NCBI GenBank assembly: GCA_964621605.1
Contig: CAZUMJ010000001.1
Location: 90,953-154,952, forward strand
Source: CAZUMJ01 sp964621605
GTDB lineage: Bacteria > Actinomycetota > Acidimicrobiia > Acidimicrobiales > Iamiaceae
Length of the DNA: 64,000 nt
Direction of reading: 5' to 3'
How positions within the stretch are numbered: the stretch's first letter is position 1; every line of letters begins with the position of its first letter. Positions 51,455-59,847 of this stretch are shown here, piece by piece. Both the position numbers and the translations under genes were made by a program. The notes under the pieces are model-generated. The model made no database searches. It was not told the DNA's origin and was given only the letters and a program-made list of their open reading frames with translations.

Positions 51455-52213
51455 TCAGCGCGTGGCGAGTAGGGCGGGGAGGCGGTCCTGGAGTTCCTGC
51501 GGAACCCCGATCGCGAGTTCGTCGCCGGCCTCGTTGGCTTGCACTTCGATGCGGTGGAAGGTGGCATCGTGCCACCAGTAGAGCCACGGGCTGACCGGCG
51601 CCTCACCGTGCTCGAAGTGGTGGCGGGCGAGTAGCGCCAGGTTGGGGAGCGCGGCTTGCACCGCAGCGTCACGCACGGCGTGCACGAGCACGAGGCCGCG
51701 GTGCGGAGCGATGACCAGGAGGCCGTCGTCGGGGGTGTCGAGGAAGTGGTCGGCCCACATCGCGTGGGTGGCGCCGAAGGGGGAGTCGCTGGTGAGGACC
51801 ATCACCGGCATGCCCGGTGCGGGCTCCTCGACGTCGATGTCGGGGTAGTGGTTGGCCCGCACCTGTTCGGCGGCGAGATCCCACAGCGTCGCGAGTGGGT
51901 CGTCGAGGATGTCGTCACGATGGTCGTCGAGGATGTCGTCACGATGGTCGTCGAGGATGTCGTCACGATGGTCGTCGAGGTCGCGCGCGAGCGCGGTCGC
52001 CATGGGGAGGCTGAGAGGTTCGATGCCGGTTTCGCATGCCACGACGAGCTCTGCGTGCACGCCGGGGAGCACCTCGCGCCGAGTCGGGGGAAGCTCGGTC
52101 GTGGTCGCCTCGGGCGAGTCTTGGGGAGCGGGCTCGTCGGGCGCGGGTGCGGGCGCAAGGCGGATGCGCAACAACTCGCGCAGCTCGGCGGGGTCGGTGG
52201 GCAGGTCCGTCAC
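51455..52213 (-). CDS. Hypothetical protein with 24-bp internal tandem repeat
   Basis: A 252-residue soluble protein I do not recognise. The start ELRELLRIRLAPAPAP is followed by VHAELVVACETG, then an acidic insert with three tandem DDHRDDIL copies, then PLATLWDLAAEQVRANHY and MPVMVLTSDSPFGATHAMWA. SPWLYWWHDATFHRIEVQA near the end looks like a structured domain. It lies on the reverse strand between hemC and cobA-hemD, interrupting the hem cluster. GTG at 52213 or 52255 are possible starts. Function unknown. Confidence 0.55.
   Translation of the reverse strand: MTDLPTDPAELRELLRIRLAPAPAPDEPAPQDSPEATTTELPPTRREVLPGVHAELVVACETGIEPLSLPMATALARDLDDHRDDILDDHRDDILDDHRDDILDDPLATLWDLAAEQVRANHYPDIDVEEPAPGMPVMVLTSDSPFGATHAMWADHFLDTPDDGLLVIAPHRGLVLVHAVRDAAVQAALPNLALLARHHFEHGEAPVSPWLYWWHDATFHRIEVQANEAGDELAIGVPQELQDRLPALLATR
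51900..51980. repeat. Three tandem 24-bp repeats plus a partial copy
   Basis: The unit TCGTCGAGGATGTCGTCACG plus ATGG (24 bp) occurs at 51900-51923, 51924-51947 and 51948-51971 without mismatch, then a 9-bp partial copy at 51972-51980. In the minus-strand gene the units encode DDHRDDIL. The copies keep the frame and are identical, so the expansion looks recent. Confidence 0.95.
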
Positions 52214-52275
52214 GCCTGGCAGCGTACGGTGTGCGACAAGGGCCGCAGGACCCACGCGGGCCTACGATCGCTGCG

Positions 52276-53772
52276 ATGACCGTGCACCTGGTGGGAGCCG
52301 GACCGGGCGATCCTGGACTGTTGACGGTGCGTGGCGCCGAGGTGCTCGGGCGCGCCGAGGTCGTCGTCTACGACCGGCTGTCGGTGTCGTCGCTGCTCGA
52401 TCTCGCCCCCGCCGAGGCCCGGCGCATCAGCGTCGGCAAGGCCCCGGGACGTCCGTCGATGTCGCAGGCCGAGATCAACGCGTTGCTCGTGGAGCTCGGT
52501 GGGCAGGGGCTGCGAGTCGTGCGACTCAAGGGCGGCGACCCGTTCGTCTTCGCTCGTGGTGGTGAGGAAGCCGTCGCGCTCGCCGCGGCGGGCGTGGCGT
52601 ACGAGGTGGTGCCGGGCATCACCTCAGCGATCGCCGCCCCCGCGTATGCGGGTATTCCGGTCACGCTGCGGCACTCCTCGACGTCGTTCACCGTCGTCAC
52701 CGGTCACGAGGACCCGGCTGCCGGGCACGGACCCGACGGCAGCGTCGACTGGGAGCTGCTCGGGCAGGTCGGCGGGACGCTGGTGATCCTCATGGGGGTC
52801 GCGAACTGGCCGTCGATCACCCGGCGGCTTCAGGCGGGTGGCATGGCGGGCGACACGCCTGTTGCCGCCGTGCGCTGGGGGACGAGGCCCGAGCAGCACA
52901 CGGTGCGCGCCACGCTCGCCACCCTCGACGCCGCGTCGCTGGCGGCGCCGTCGGTGATCGTGGTGGGTGACGTCGCGGGACAGCACCTCGATTGGTTCGA
53001 GCACCGGCCGCTGTTCGGGCGGCGTGTCGTGGTGACCCGCGCTCGGGCACAGGCAGGGCCCCTCGCGGCGGCGTTGCGCGATGCCGGGGCCGAGGTGCTC
53101 GAGGTTCCGGTGATCGACATCGTCGACGCGGCCGACGGCGGTGCCGCGGTGCGTGAAGCGGCGGCCACCTGCGCGGACGGAACGTACGACTGGGTGGTGT
53201 GCACCTCCGCGAACGGGGTCGAGCGATTCTGCGTGGCGTTGCGCGATGGCCGCGACCTTGCCGGTATGCGGATCGCCGCGGTCGGACCGGCCACGGCCAA
53301 GGCGTTCGCACGGTTCGGGCTCGTGGCCGACCTGGTGCCCGACGAGGCGCGTGGGGAGGGGCTCGTCGACGCGTTCCCCGTCGGTGAAGGGCGGGTGTTG
53401 TTCGTGCGGGCCGAAGCGGTTCGTGACGTCGTGGCGCCGGGGCTGCGTGCCAAGGGCTGGGTGGTCGACGAGGCCGTCGCGTACCGCACCGTGGCGCGCC
53501 ACCCCGACGCGGCCGCGGCCGAGGCGATTCGCACCGCGGATGCCGTCACCGTCACCTCGCCGTCCACCGTCGACGGACTGGTCGCCGCAGTCGGGGTCGA
53601 CGGGCTTCCCGAGCAGGTGGTGTCGATCGGGCCGGTGACATCGGAGGCGGTGCGTCGTCACGGCCTGGAGCCGGCGGCCGAAGCCGACCCACACACCGTC
53701 GCCGGTGTCGTGGAGGCGGTCGGACGTGTCCTCGGCGGGTCGACGCCGGTGCAGCCTCGGGTGGAGTGGTGA
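52276..53772 (+). CDS. cobA-hemD: Fused uroporphyrinogen-III methyltransferase/synthase (CobA-HemD)
   Basis: A 498-residue fusion. Residues 1-245 are the SAM-dependent methyltransferase CobA: VHLVGAGPGDPGLLTVRGAE, VVRLKGGDPFVFARGGEE and AYEVVPGITSAIAAPAYAGIP. Residues 250-490 are HemD: GRRVVVTRARAQAGPLAAAL, DWVVCTSANGVERF and AVTVTSPSTVDGLVAAV. HemD closes hydroxymethylbilane to uroporphyrinogen III; CobA makes precorrin-2 from it for siroheme or cobalamin. This fusion is common in Actinobacteria. The ATG at 52276 is divergent from the hypothetical gene. Confidence 0.94.
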   Translation: MTVHLVGAGPGDPGLLTVRGAEVLGRAEVVVYDRLSVSSLLDLAPAEARRISVGKAPGRPSMSQAEINALLVELGGQGLRVVRLKGGDPFVFARGGEEAVALAAAGVAYEVVPGITSAIAAPAYAGIPVTLRHSSTSFTVVTGHEDPAAGHGPDGSVDWELLGQVGGTLVILMGVANWPSITRRLQAGGMAGDTPVAAVRWGTRPEQHTVRATLATLDAASLAAPSVIVVGDVAGQHLDWFEHRPLFGRRVVVTRARAQAGPLAAALRDAGAEVLEVPVIDIVDAADGGAAVREAAATCADGTYDWVVCTSANGVERFCVALRDGRDLAGMRIAAVGPATAKAFARFGLVADLVPDEARGEGLVDAFPVGEGRVLFVRAEAVRDVVAPGLRAKGWVVDEAVAYRTVARHPDAAAAEAIRTADAVTVTSPSTVDGLVAAVGVDGLPEQVVSIGPVTSEAVRRHGLEPAAEADPHTVAGVVEAVGRVLGGSTPVQPRVEW

Positions 53773-53957
53773 CCAGCACCCGCCGCGGTCGCCCGATTGC
53801 TCGCCTGACGGCGATCCCCGAGTCCCGTCTCCGCGAGCTGATCGACTCCGGCCTCGGGCGACCCCCTCGGTCGGCGTTGGCCGACCTTCCAGCTCCGTCG
53901 AAGGGTCCGAGCCTTTTGCGAGTGCTGGCTCAGCAACGCGACGACGAACGCTTCTGA
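53769..53957 (+). CDS. Phd-like antitoxin fragment or small protein
   Basis: A 62-residue ORF whose start, VTSTRRGRPIARLTAI, looks like the middle of Phd/YefM-type antitoxins (VT-x-RGRPVARL). The preceding DNA-binding part is absent because cobA-hemD occupies it in another frame. It starts at GTG 53769 overlapping cobA-hemD by four bases and has no toxin partner next to it. Either a decayed antitoxin or a small protein of other function. Confidence 0.45.
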   Translation: MTSTRRGRPIARLTAIPESRLRELIDSGLGRPPRSALADLPAPSKGPSLLRVLAQQRDDERF

Positions 53958-54033
53958 AGCGTGGCTGCGTATCGCCGTGGTGTGAAGGCAGAACCGGTTG
54001 GTGTTCGCGGCGCCGAGCTGTGACGATGCCGCG

Positions 54034-54720
54034 ATGGCATCGTCGTCTGTGCTCGCGGGGGTCGTGTTCGACTTCGACGGTCTGATCCTGGACACGGAAC
54101 GGTCTGCGTTCGAGTCGACGCGGGCAGCATTCGCTCGGTACGGGGTGGAGCTCACCCTCGCTTCCTGGCACCACCGAGTCGGCTCGGCGTCGACGGTGTC
54201 GTGGGTCGACGAGCTGATCGGCGCGGCGACGGTGCCCGTCGATCGGGAGGCGATCGTGGTGTGGCGGAACCGCCGCAAGCTGGAACTCCTCGCCGACGAG
54301 GAGGTGCGACCGGGGGTGGTGGAGCTCCTCGGGGCGCTGGGTGACGCGGGTGTCTCGGTCGGGGTGGCGTCGAGCTCGCCGGCGGAGTGGGTCGAAGGAC
54401 ACCTTGCCGCGTTCGGGCTGCGCGGTCGCTTCGACACGGTCGTCACCCGTGACGACGTTGGCGGAGATCGCCGCCGCGTCAAGCCGAGGCCCGAGCTGTA
54501 TGAGGTCGCGGTCGGCCGGCTCGGGGTCGATCCTCGGCGCAGCGTGGCGATCGAGGATTCGCCCAACGGGGTCGAGGCGGCACGTGCTGCGGGTCTGGCG
54601 TGCGTGGCGGTGCCGTGCTGGGTCACGTCCGGTCTCGACTTCTCGGCGGCGCAGCTCGTCGCCGAGACCCTCCTGGGCGTGGACGTCGCCCGGCTGTCTT
54701 CCTTGGTGCCAGCCCCGTAG
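54034..54720 (+). CDS. HAD-superfamily hydrolase (beta-phosphoglucomutase-like)
   Basis: A 228-residue phosphatase. Motif I VVFDFDGLILDTE with nucleophile Asp, motif II in VGVASSSPAEW, Lys in RRVKPRPELYEV and motif IV AIEDSPNGVEAARAAG are intact. The pattern is of the beta-phosphoglucomutase/phosphatase subgroup; the substrate is unknown. The last bases and the TAG stop at 54718-54720 lie within the first copy of the 22-bp intergenic repeat. Confidence 0.87.
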   Translation: MASSSVLAGVVFDFDGLILDTERSAFESTRAAFARYGVELTLASWHHRVGSASTVSWVDELIGAATVPVDREAIVVWRNRRKLELLADEEVRPGVVELLGALGDAGVSVGVASSSPAEWVEGHLAAFGLRGRFDTVVTRDDVGGDRRRVKPRPELYEVAVGRLGVDPRRSVAIEDSPNGVEAARAAGLACVAVPCWVTSGLDFSAAQLVAETLLGVDVARLSSLVPAP

Positions 54721-54970
54721 CGTCGCTGCCGGTGGTCGGCCCGCCAACGCCGTGCCAGCCCCGTAGCGTCGCTCCCCTCGTGATGCCGCCTGCCAACGTC
54801 AGGGCGACCGTGCCGTGGTGGTGCCTCGTCCGCCAATGTCGTAGCGACAATGTGGTTCGGTGTCTGGCGCAGCGTGTCTGGGCGCCGGTTGGTTGTCGCT
54901 CTGACGTTGGCAGACTCGACTCGGACCGGTGGCGGCGGGTGGTTGTCGCTCTGACGTTGGCAGACTCGAC
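54706..54970. repeat. Intergenic repeat cluster between convergent genes
   Basis: Four related elements. A 22-bp direct repeat (GTGCCAGCCCCGTAGCGTCG plus CT) at 54706-54727 and 54752-54773; a 31-bp direct repeat beginning TGGTTGTCGCTCTGACGTTG at 54890-54920 and 54940-54970, spaced 50 bp. TGCCAACGTCAGGGCGAC (54791-54808) is an inverted copy of the 31-bp core, with one mismatch in 18 bases. A degenerate inverted copy is at 54831-54851. The inverted copies could form a large hairpin between the convergent HAD and cysteine-desulfhydrase genes. I know no named family. Confidence 0.75.
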
Positions 54971-54986
54971 CTGTGCGTGCCGCGGC

Positions 54987-56063
54987 TCAGACGGTCGGCT
55001 CGTTCCACCGACCGGAGCGCACGAGCTCGTCGAGGGTGGCGGCGTACGGGGCCGGGTCGAGCCCCTGCTCGCGCAGCCAGTCGTCGCGCGAGATGGTGTG
55101 CGCGTACCGTTCGCCGCCGTCGCAGATGAGGCTCACCACCGAGCCGGACTGACCGGTGTCGAGCATCTCCGCGATGATGCGCAGCGCACCCCACACGTTC
55201 GTGCCGGTCGAGGCACCGACCCGGCGCCCGAGCAGCCGGTGGAGCGTGCGCACACCGGCGACGCTGGCGGCGTCGGGAACTCGCAGCACCCGGTCGACCA
55301 CTTCGCTGACGAACGAGGCCTCCACCCGTGGCCGCCCGATGCCCTCGATGCGGCCGGGGCGACGGTCCTCCAGGGTGCGGTCGCCCTGTTCCCAGGCGTC
55401 GGCGTACACGGAGTGCTCGGGGTCGACCACGCACACCCGGGTGTCGAGGCAGCGGTAGCGGATGTAGCGGCCGATCGTCGCCGACGTCCCACCGGTCCCG
55501 GCGCCGACGACGATCCACGCCGGCACGGGGAACGGTTCCTGGGCGAGCTGTTCGAAGATCGACTCGGCGATGTTGTTGTTGCCCCGCCAGTCCGTGGCGC
55601 GCTCCGCGTAGGTGAACTGGTCGAGGAAGTGGGCGCCGGGGCCGTCCGCGAGCCGTCGCGCCTCGGCGTCGACCGCGGCGGCGTCGTCGACGAGGTGGCA
55701 GGTGCCGCCGAAGAAGGCGATCTGCTCGAGCTTCTCGGGTGAGGTGGCGCGTGGCACGACGGCCACGAACGGCAACCCCAGGAGCTGCGCGAAGTACGCC
55801 TCGCTCACGGCGGTCGACCCCGACGATGCCTCGACGAGGGTGGTGTCGGGGCCGATCCAGCCGTTGCACAGCCCGTAGAGCACGAGGGAACGGGCCAGGC
55901 GGTGCTTGAGGCTGCCGGTGGGGTGGACGGACTCGTCCTTGAGGTACAGCTCGACGCCCCAGGGCGCGGGGAGCGGCACGCGGATGAGGTGGGTATCCGC
56001 CGATCGGTTGGCGTCCGCCTCGACGCGGCGGATTGCCTCGTGGACCCAGGTGCGGTCGTGCAC
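54987..56063 (-). CDS. cds1: PLP-dependent cysteine desulfhydrase/synthase-like (Cds1 type)
   Basis: A 358-residue PLP enzyme of the cysteine synthase superfamily. PLP Lys is K53 in PTGSLKHRLARSLV; EASSGSTAVSEAYFAQLLG and VVGAGTGGTSATIGRYIRYR bind substrate and phosphate. The length and the pattern WVHEAIRRVEADANRSADTH near the start match the mycobacterial Rv3684/Cds1 group, which degrades cysteine to sulfide, pyruvate and ammonia. It could also run the synthase reaction. The GTG at 56063 is divergent from hemB. Confidence 0.78.
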   Translation of the reverse strand: MHDRTWVHEAIRRVEADANRSADTHLIRVPLPAPWGVELYLKDESVHPTGSLKHRLARSLVLYGLCNGWIGPDTTLVEASSGSTAVSEAYFAQLLGLPFVAVVPRATSPEKLEQIAFFGGTCHLVDDAAAVDAEARRLADGPGAHFLDQFTYAERATDWRGNNNIAESIFEQLAQEPFPVPAWIVVGAGTGGTSATIGRYIRYRCLDTRVCVVDPEHSVYADAWEQGDRTLEDRRPGRIEGIGRPRVEASFVSEVVDRVLRVPDAASVAGVRTLHRLLGRRVGASTGTNVWGALRIIAEMLDTGQSGSVVSLICDGGERYAHTISRDDWLREQGLDPAPYAATLDELVRSGRWNEPTV

Positions 56064-56109
56064 GGCGCCACCCTACGGGCATCGGCACGACACCTCGTAG
56101 CCTGGGGGC

Positions 56110-57090
56110 GTGAGCACTCCAGCGTGGCGGGGCCGTCGCCTGCGCCGAACCCCTGCCCTGCGCCGCCTGGTCGCCGAGACCCGCCTCGGCGTCGACGACC
56201 TGATCGCGCCGCTGTTCGTACGCGAGGGCATCGACGCGCCCCGGCCGATCGCGTCGCTGCCCGGTGTGGTGCAGCACAGCCGTTCGTCGCTGGTTGACGA
56301 GGTGCGGCGCATCCGCGACCTGGGCATCCCCGCGGTGGTGCTGTTCGGCGTCCCGGCGGCGAAGGACGCGCGGGGCAGCGGCGCCGACGACCCGGACGGC
56401 ATCGTCCAGGTGGCGGTGCGTGACCTGCGCGACGCCGTGGGCGACGACGTGGTGCTCATCGCCGATCTGTGCCTCGACGAGTACACCGACCACGGGCACT
56501 GCGGCCTGCTCGACGCACACGGCGGGGTCGACAACGACGCCACCCTCGAGCGCTACGCCTCGGTCGCGCTGGCGCAGGCCGCGGCCGGCGTCGACGTCGT
56601 GGCCCCGTCGGGGATGATGGACGGCCAGGTGGCGGCGATCCGGGCCGCGCTCGACGGCGCAGGGCACGTCGAGCTGCCGATCCTGGCGTATGCCGCGAAG
56701 TACGCGTCGGCGCTGTACGGCCCGTTCCGCGACGCGGTCGACGTCGAGATCGTCGGCGGCGGCGACCGCCGCGCCTACCAGCAGGACTCGCGCAACGCGC
56801 GCGAGGCACTCGCCGAGGTGCGCGCCGATGTAGCGGAGGGAGCCGACATCGTCATGGTCAAGCCGGCCGTGTCGTACCTCGACGTGATCGCCGCCACCCG
56901 CGCAGCGGTGGACGTGCCCGTCGCCGCGTACCACGTCTCGGGTGAGTACGCGATGGTGAAGGCCGCCGCGGAGCGGGGCTGGATCGACGGCGAGGCTGTC
57001 GCGATCGAGCAGCTCACCGCGGTGAAGCGAGCCGGCGCCGACCTGATCCTCACCTACTTCGCGACCGAACTGGCAGAGGTGCTGGCATGA
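56110..57090 (+). CDS. hemB: Delta-aminolevulinic acid dehydratase
   Basis: A 326-residue porphobilinogen synthase. The two active-site Lys are in AAKYASALYG and IVMVKPAVSY. The metal site is DLCLDEYTDHGHCG: one Cys of the usual C-x-C pair is Asp, so the catalytic-zinc cluster is altered, as seen in some actinobacterial enzymes. It joins two ALA into porphobilinogen. GTG start at 56110; hemL follows with an ATGA overlap. Confidence 0.95.
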   Translation: MSTPAWRGRRLRRTPALRRLVAETRLGVDDLIAPLFVREGIDAPRPIASLPGVVQHSRSSLVDEVRRIRDLGIPAVVLFGVPAAKDARGSGADDPDGIVQVAVRDLRDAVGDDVVLIADLCLDEYTDHGHCGLLDAHGGVDNDATLERYASVALAQAAAGVDVVAPSGMMDGQVAAIRAALDGAGHVELPILAYAAKYASALYGPFRDAVDVEIVGGGDRRAYQQDSRNAREALAEVRADVAEGADIVMVKPAVSYLDVIAATRAAVDVPVAAYHVSGEYAMVKAAAERGWIDGEAVAIEQLTAVKRAGADLILTYFATELAEVLA

Positions 57091-58376
57091 CCACCGACCG
57101 CAACGAGGAGCTGTTCGACCGAGCACAGCGGGTCATCCCCGGCGGGGTGAACTCGCCGGTGCGCGCCTACCGCTCGGTGGGGGGCACGCCGCACTTCGTC
57201 GCCTCCGCGTCGGGTGCGCATGTGGTCGACGCGAACGGCGTGCGTCGCATCGACCTCGTGCAGTCCTACGGGGCGATCATCGCGGGGCACGTCCACCCGT
57301 TGGTGGTGGAGGCGATCCAGCGTGCCGCCGAGGCCGGCACCTCGTACGGGGCACCGACCGAGCGCGAGGTGCTGCTCGCGGAGGCGATCGTCGAGCGGGT
57401 TGCCGCGGTCGAGCAGGTGCGCTTGGTCTCGAGCGGCACCGAGGCGACGATGAGCGCCCTTCGCGTCGCGCGCGGCTTCACGGAGCGCGACCTCGTCGTC
57501 AAGTTCGAGGGCTGCTACCACGGCCACGCCGATGACCTCCTCGTCAAGAGCGGGAGCGGCGTGGCCTTGCTCGACGAGGCATCCGTGGCGCGCACCGGTG
57601 GGGTGCCCGGGTCGGCCGGGGTGCCCGCGGCGGCGGTCGCCGCGACGACGGTCCTGCCCTACAACGACGTGCCGCGCCTCGACCGCGACGTTGCGTGCGT
57701 GATCGTCGAACCGGTCGCCGCGAACATGGGGCTCGTCGCACCGCTCGACGGCTTCCTGGCGGGTCTCGCCGCGGAGTGCGATCGGGTGGGTGCGCTCCTC
57801 ATCTTCGACGAGGTCATCACCGGGTTCCGGGTGGCGCGTGGCGGCGCGACCGAGTTCACCGGGGTGCGACCCGACTTGGTCACGATGGGCAAGGTCATCG
57901 GCGGCGGTCTGCCGGTCGGTGCATTCGGCGGGCGGGCCGACGTCATGGCGCACCTCGCGCCGCTCGGCCCCGTGTACCAGGCGGGCACCTTGTCGGGGAA
58001 TCCGCTCGCGACCGCGGCGGGCCTGGCGGTGCTCGACCTGCTTGACGAGGCGGCCTACGACCGCCTGCGTGCCGCTGCGTCGCGCCTCGGTGCGGGGTTG
58101 CAGGCGGCGTTCGACGCGGCCGGGGTGCCTGCGGTGGTGCCGGTCGTCGGCACGCTGGTCGGCATCCACTTCGGCTCGGAGCGGCCTCGCGACTACGACG
58201 GGGCACGTCGCACCGACGAGGCCCGCTACGCGGCGTTCTTCCACGCGATGGTCGACCGTGGGGTGGCCATGGCTCCCGGCGCCTACGAGGTGGCCTTCCC
58301 GGGGTTGGGGCACACCGACGACGTCATAGACGAGGTCGTCGCCGCAGCGCACGACGCGGCGGAGACGCTGGCGTGA
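57087..58376 (+). CDS. hemL: Glutamate-1-semialdehyde 2,1-aminomutase
   Basis: A 429-residue class III aminotransferase. PLP Lys in VTMGKVIGGGLPVGA, the family start VIPGGVNSPVRAYRSVGG, SYGAPTEREV and GCYHGHADDLLVKSGSG are complete. It converts glutamate-1-semialdehyde to ALA for HemB. Translationally coupled both to hemB and to zwf downstream. Confidence 0.96.
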   Translation: MTTDRNEELFDRAQRVIPGGVNSPVRAYRSVGGTPHFVASASGAHVVDANGVRRIDLVQSYGAIIAGHVHPLVVEAIQRAAEAGTSYGAPTEREVLLAEAIVERVAAVEQVRLVSSGTEATMSALRVARGFTERDLVVKFEGCYHGHADDLLVKSGSGVALLDEASVARTGGVPGSAGVPAAAVAATTVLPYNDVPRLDRDVACVIVEPVAANMGLVAPLDGFLAGLAAECDRVGALLIFDEVITGFRVARGGATEFTGVRPDLVTMGKVIGGGLPVGAFGGRADVMAHLAPLGPVYQAGTLSGNPLATAAGLAVLDLLDEAAYDRLRAAASRLGAGLQAAFDAAGVPAVVPVVGTLVGIHFGSERPRDYDGARRTDEARYAAFFHAMVDRGVAMAPGAYEVAFPGLGHTDDVIDEVVAAAHDAAETLA

Positions 58377-59803
58377 GCGCGCACGAGGGTGCCGCGGCGG
58401 GAGCCTCGCCGGCGTCGGACGCACTGGTGCTGTTCGGCGCCACCGGTGACCTCGCCCGCAAGAAGATCTTCCCCGCGGTGTGGGCGATGGAGCGCAAGGG
58501 CGACCTGGGCGTGCCGGTCGTGGGGGTGTCGTCGTCGGCATGGTCGGCCGACGAGTTGCGGGCGCGGGTGCGCACGAGCATCGAGGAACACCACGACGAG
58601 ATCGACGACGTCACGTGGGAGGGGCTCTCGTCACGGCTCGACTACGTGAGCGGCGACTACCGCGACCCGGCCACGTTCGATCGGCTGGCCGAGGTGCTGG
58701 CCGGCTCCGAGCACCCGTTGTTCTACCTGGCCATCCCGCCGGGGTTGTTCCCGGACGTGATCCAAGGGTTGGGCCGGGTCGGGTTGGCACACGGCGCTCG
58801 GGTGGTGGTCGAGAAGCCGTTCGGCCGTGACGTGGCCTCGGCGGCGCAGCTCAACACGTGCCTGCACGAGGTGTTCGACGAGGCCGACATCTACCGCATC
58901 GACCACTTCCTCGGCAAGGAACCCATCGAGAACCTGTTGGTGTTCCGCTTCGCCAACTCGCTGCTGGAGCCGGTGTGGAACCGCAACTTCATCTCGAGCG
59001 TGCAGATCACGATGGCGGAGGAGTTCGGGGTGGGCACCAGGGGACGCTTCTACGAGAGCGTCGGCGCGCTGCGTGACGTGGTGCAGAACCACCTGTTGCA
59101 GATCGTGGCGCTGATCGGCATGGAGCCGCCCGCAGGAAGTGACGAGGCGTCGCTGCGCGACGAGCGGGTGAAGCTGCTGCGCCAGGTCCGCAGCTTCGAC
59201 CCGAACCTGTCGGTGCGGGGCCAGTACCGGTCCTACAAGGACGCCGAGGGGGTGGACGCTCACTCCGATGTGGAGACGTACGTGGCGGTGCGTTTCGAGA
59301 TCGACTCGTGGCGCTGGGCGGGCGTGCCGTGGCTGATCCGTGCCGGCAAGCACCTGGGGGTCACCGCCACCGAGGTGGTGGTCACGTTCGCCACGCCGCC
59401 CCGGCTGTTGTTCGCCGAGGGGGCGTCGTCAGAGCCCGAACCGAACCGGCTGCGCTTCCGCCTGGGTGCCGACGACGGCATCGTCTTGCACCTCCACGAG
59501 AAGGCGCCAGGCGACCGCCTCGCCACACAGCCGGTTGCGCTCGAGGTCGCGCACGACAGGGCGCTGGGGCACCGTGAGGAGGCGTACCAGCGGTTGCTGC
59601 AGGACGCGATGGAGGGCGACCCGCGGCGCTTCGGCCGGGCCGACTCGCTCGACGAGCAGTGGCGGATCGTGGCCCCGCTGCTCGACGCGCCACCGGCCGT
59701 GCACCTCTACGACGAGGACAGCTTCGGTCCTCCCGAGGCCCGTGCGCTCGCCGACGACGCCAGCGGCTGGGTCGACCCGATCATTGGTGCTGGGCCTGCC
59801 TGA
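58373..59803 (+). CDS. zwf: Glucose-6-phosphate 1-dehydrogenase
   Basis: A 476-residue enzyme of the oxidative pentose phosphate pathway. LVLFGATGDLARKKIFPAVW binds NADP, VVVEKPFGRD and the catalytic RIDHFLGKEPIENLLVFRF are intact. GTG at 58373 overlaps hemL (GTGA), so NADPH supply and heme synthesis may be co-expressed; zwf in an operon with hemBL is not usual. Length is normal for the family. Confidence 0.95.
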   Translation: MSAHEGAAAGASPASDALVLFGATGDLARKKIFPAVWAMERKGDLGVPVVGVSSSAWSADELRARVRTSIEEHHDEIDDVTWEGLSSRLDYVSGDYRDPATFDRLAEVLAGSEHPLFYLAIPPGLFPDVIQGLGRVGLAHGARVVVEKPFGRDVASAAQLNTCLHEVFDEADIYRIDHFLGKEPIENLLVFRFANSLLEPVWNRNFISSVQITMAEEFGVGTRGRFYESVGALRDVVQNHLLQIVALIGMEPPAGSDEASLRDERVKLLRQVRSFDPNLSVRGQYRSYKDAEGVDAHSDVETYVAVRFEIDSWRWAGVPWLIRAGKHLGVTATEVVVTFATPPRLLFAEGASSEPEPNRLRFRLGADDGIVLHLHEKAPGDRLATQPVALEVAHDRALGHREEAYQRLLQDAMEGDPRRFGRADSLDEQWRIVAPLLDAPPAVHLYDEDSFGPPEARALADDASGWVDPIIGAGPA

Positions 59804-59820
59804 ATGGGCGGCTGATCGGG

Positions 59821-59847
59821 TAAAAACTCGGTAAATGACGCCGATCA
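59821..59847 (+). promoter_or_regulatory. Putative sigma28 (FliA/WhiG)-type promoter upstream of the RHS gene
   Basis: TAAA (59821-59824), a 15-base spacer, then GCCGATCA (59840-59847) matches TAAA-N15-GCCGATAA with one mismatch. This is the promoter class of flagellar sigma28 and of Streptomyces WhiG. It is 18 bp past the zwf stop and 68 bp before the GTG of the RHS signal peptide. The -10 also forms one arm of a TGATCGG/CCGATCA inverted repeat (59813-59819, 59841-59847). Function is inferred from sequence match alone. Confidence 0.5.

Noticed and set aside
54890..54970. 31-bp direct repeat pair as a CRISPR array
   Set aside because: Only two units with a 19-base spacer, related inverted copies nearby and no cas genes; treated as an intergenic repeat instead.
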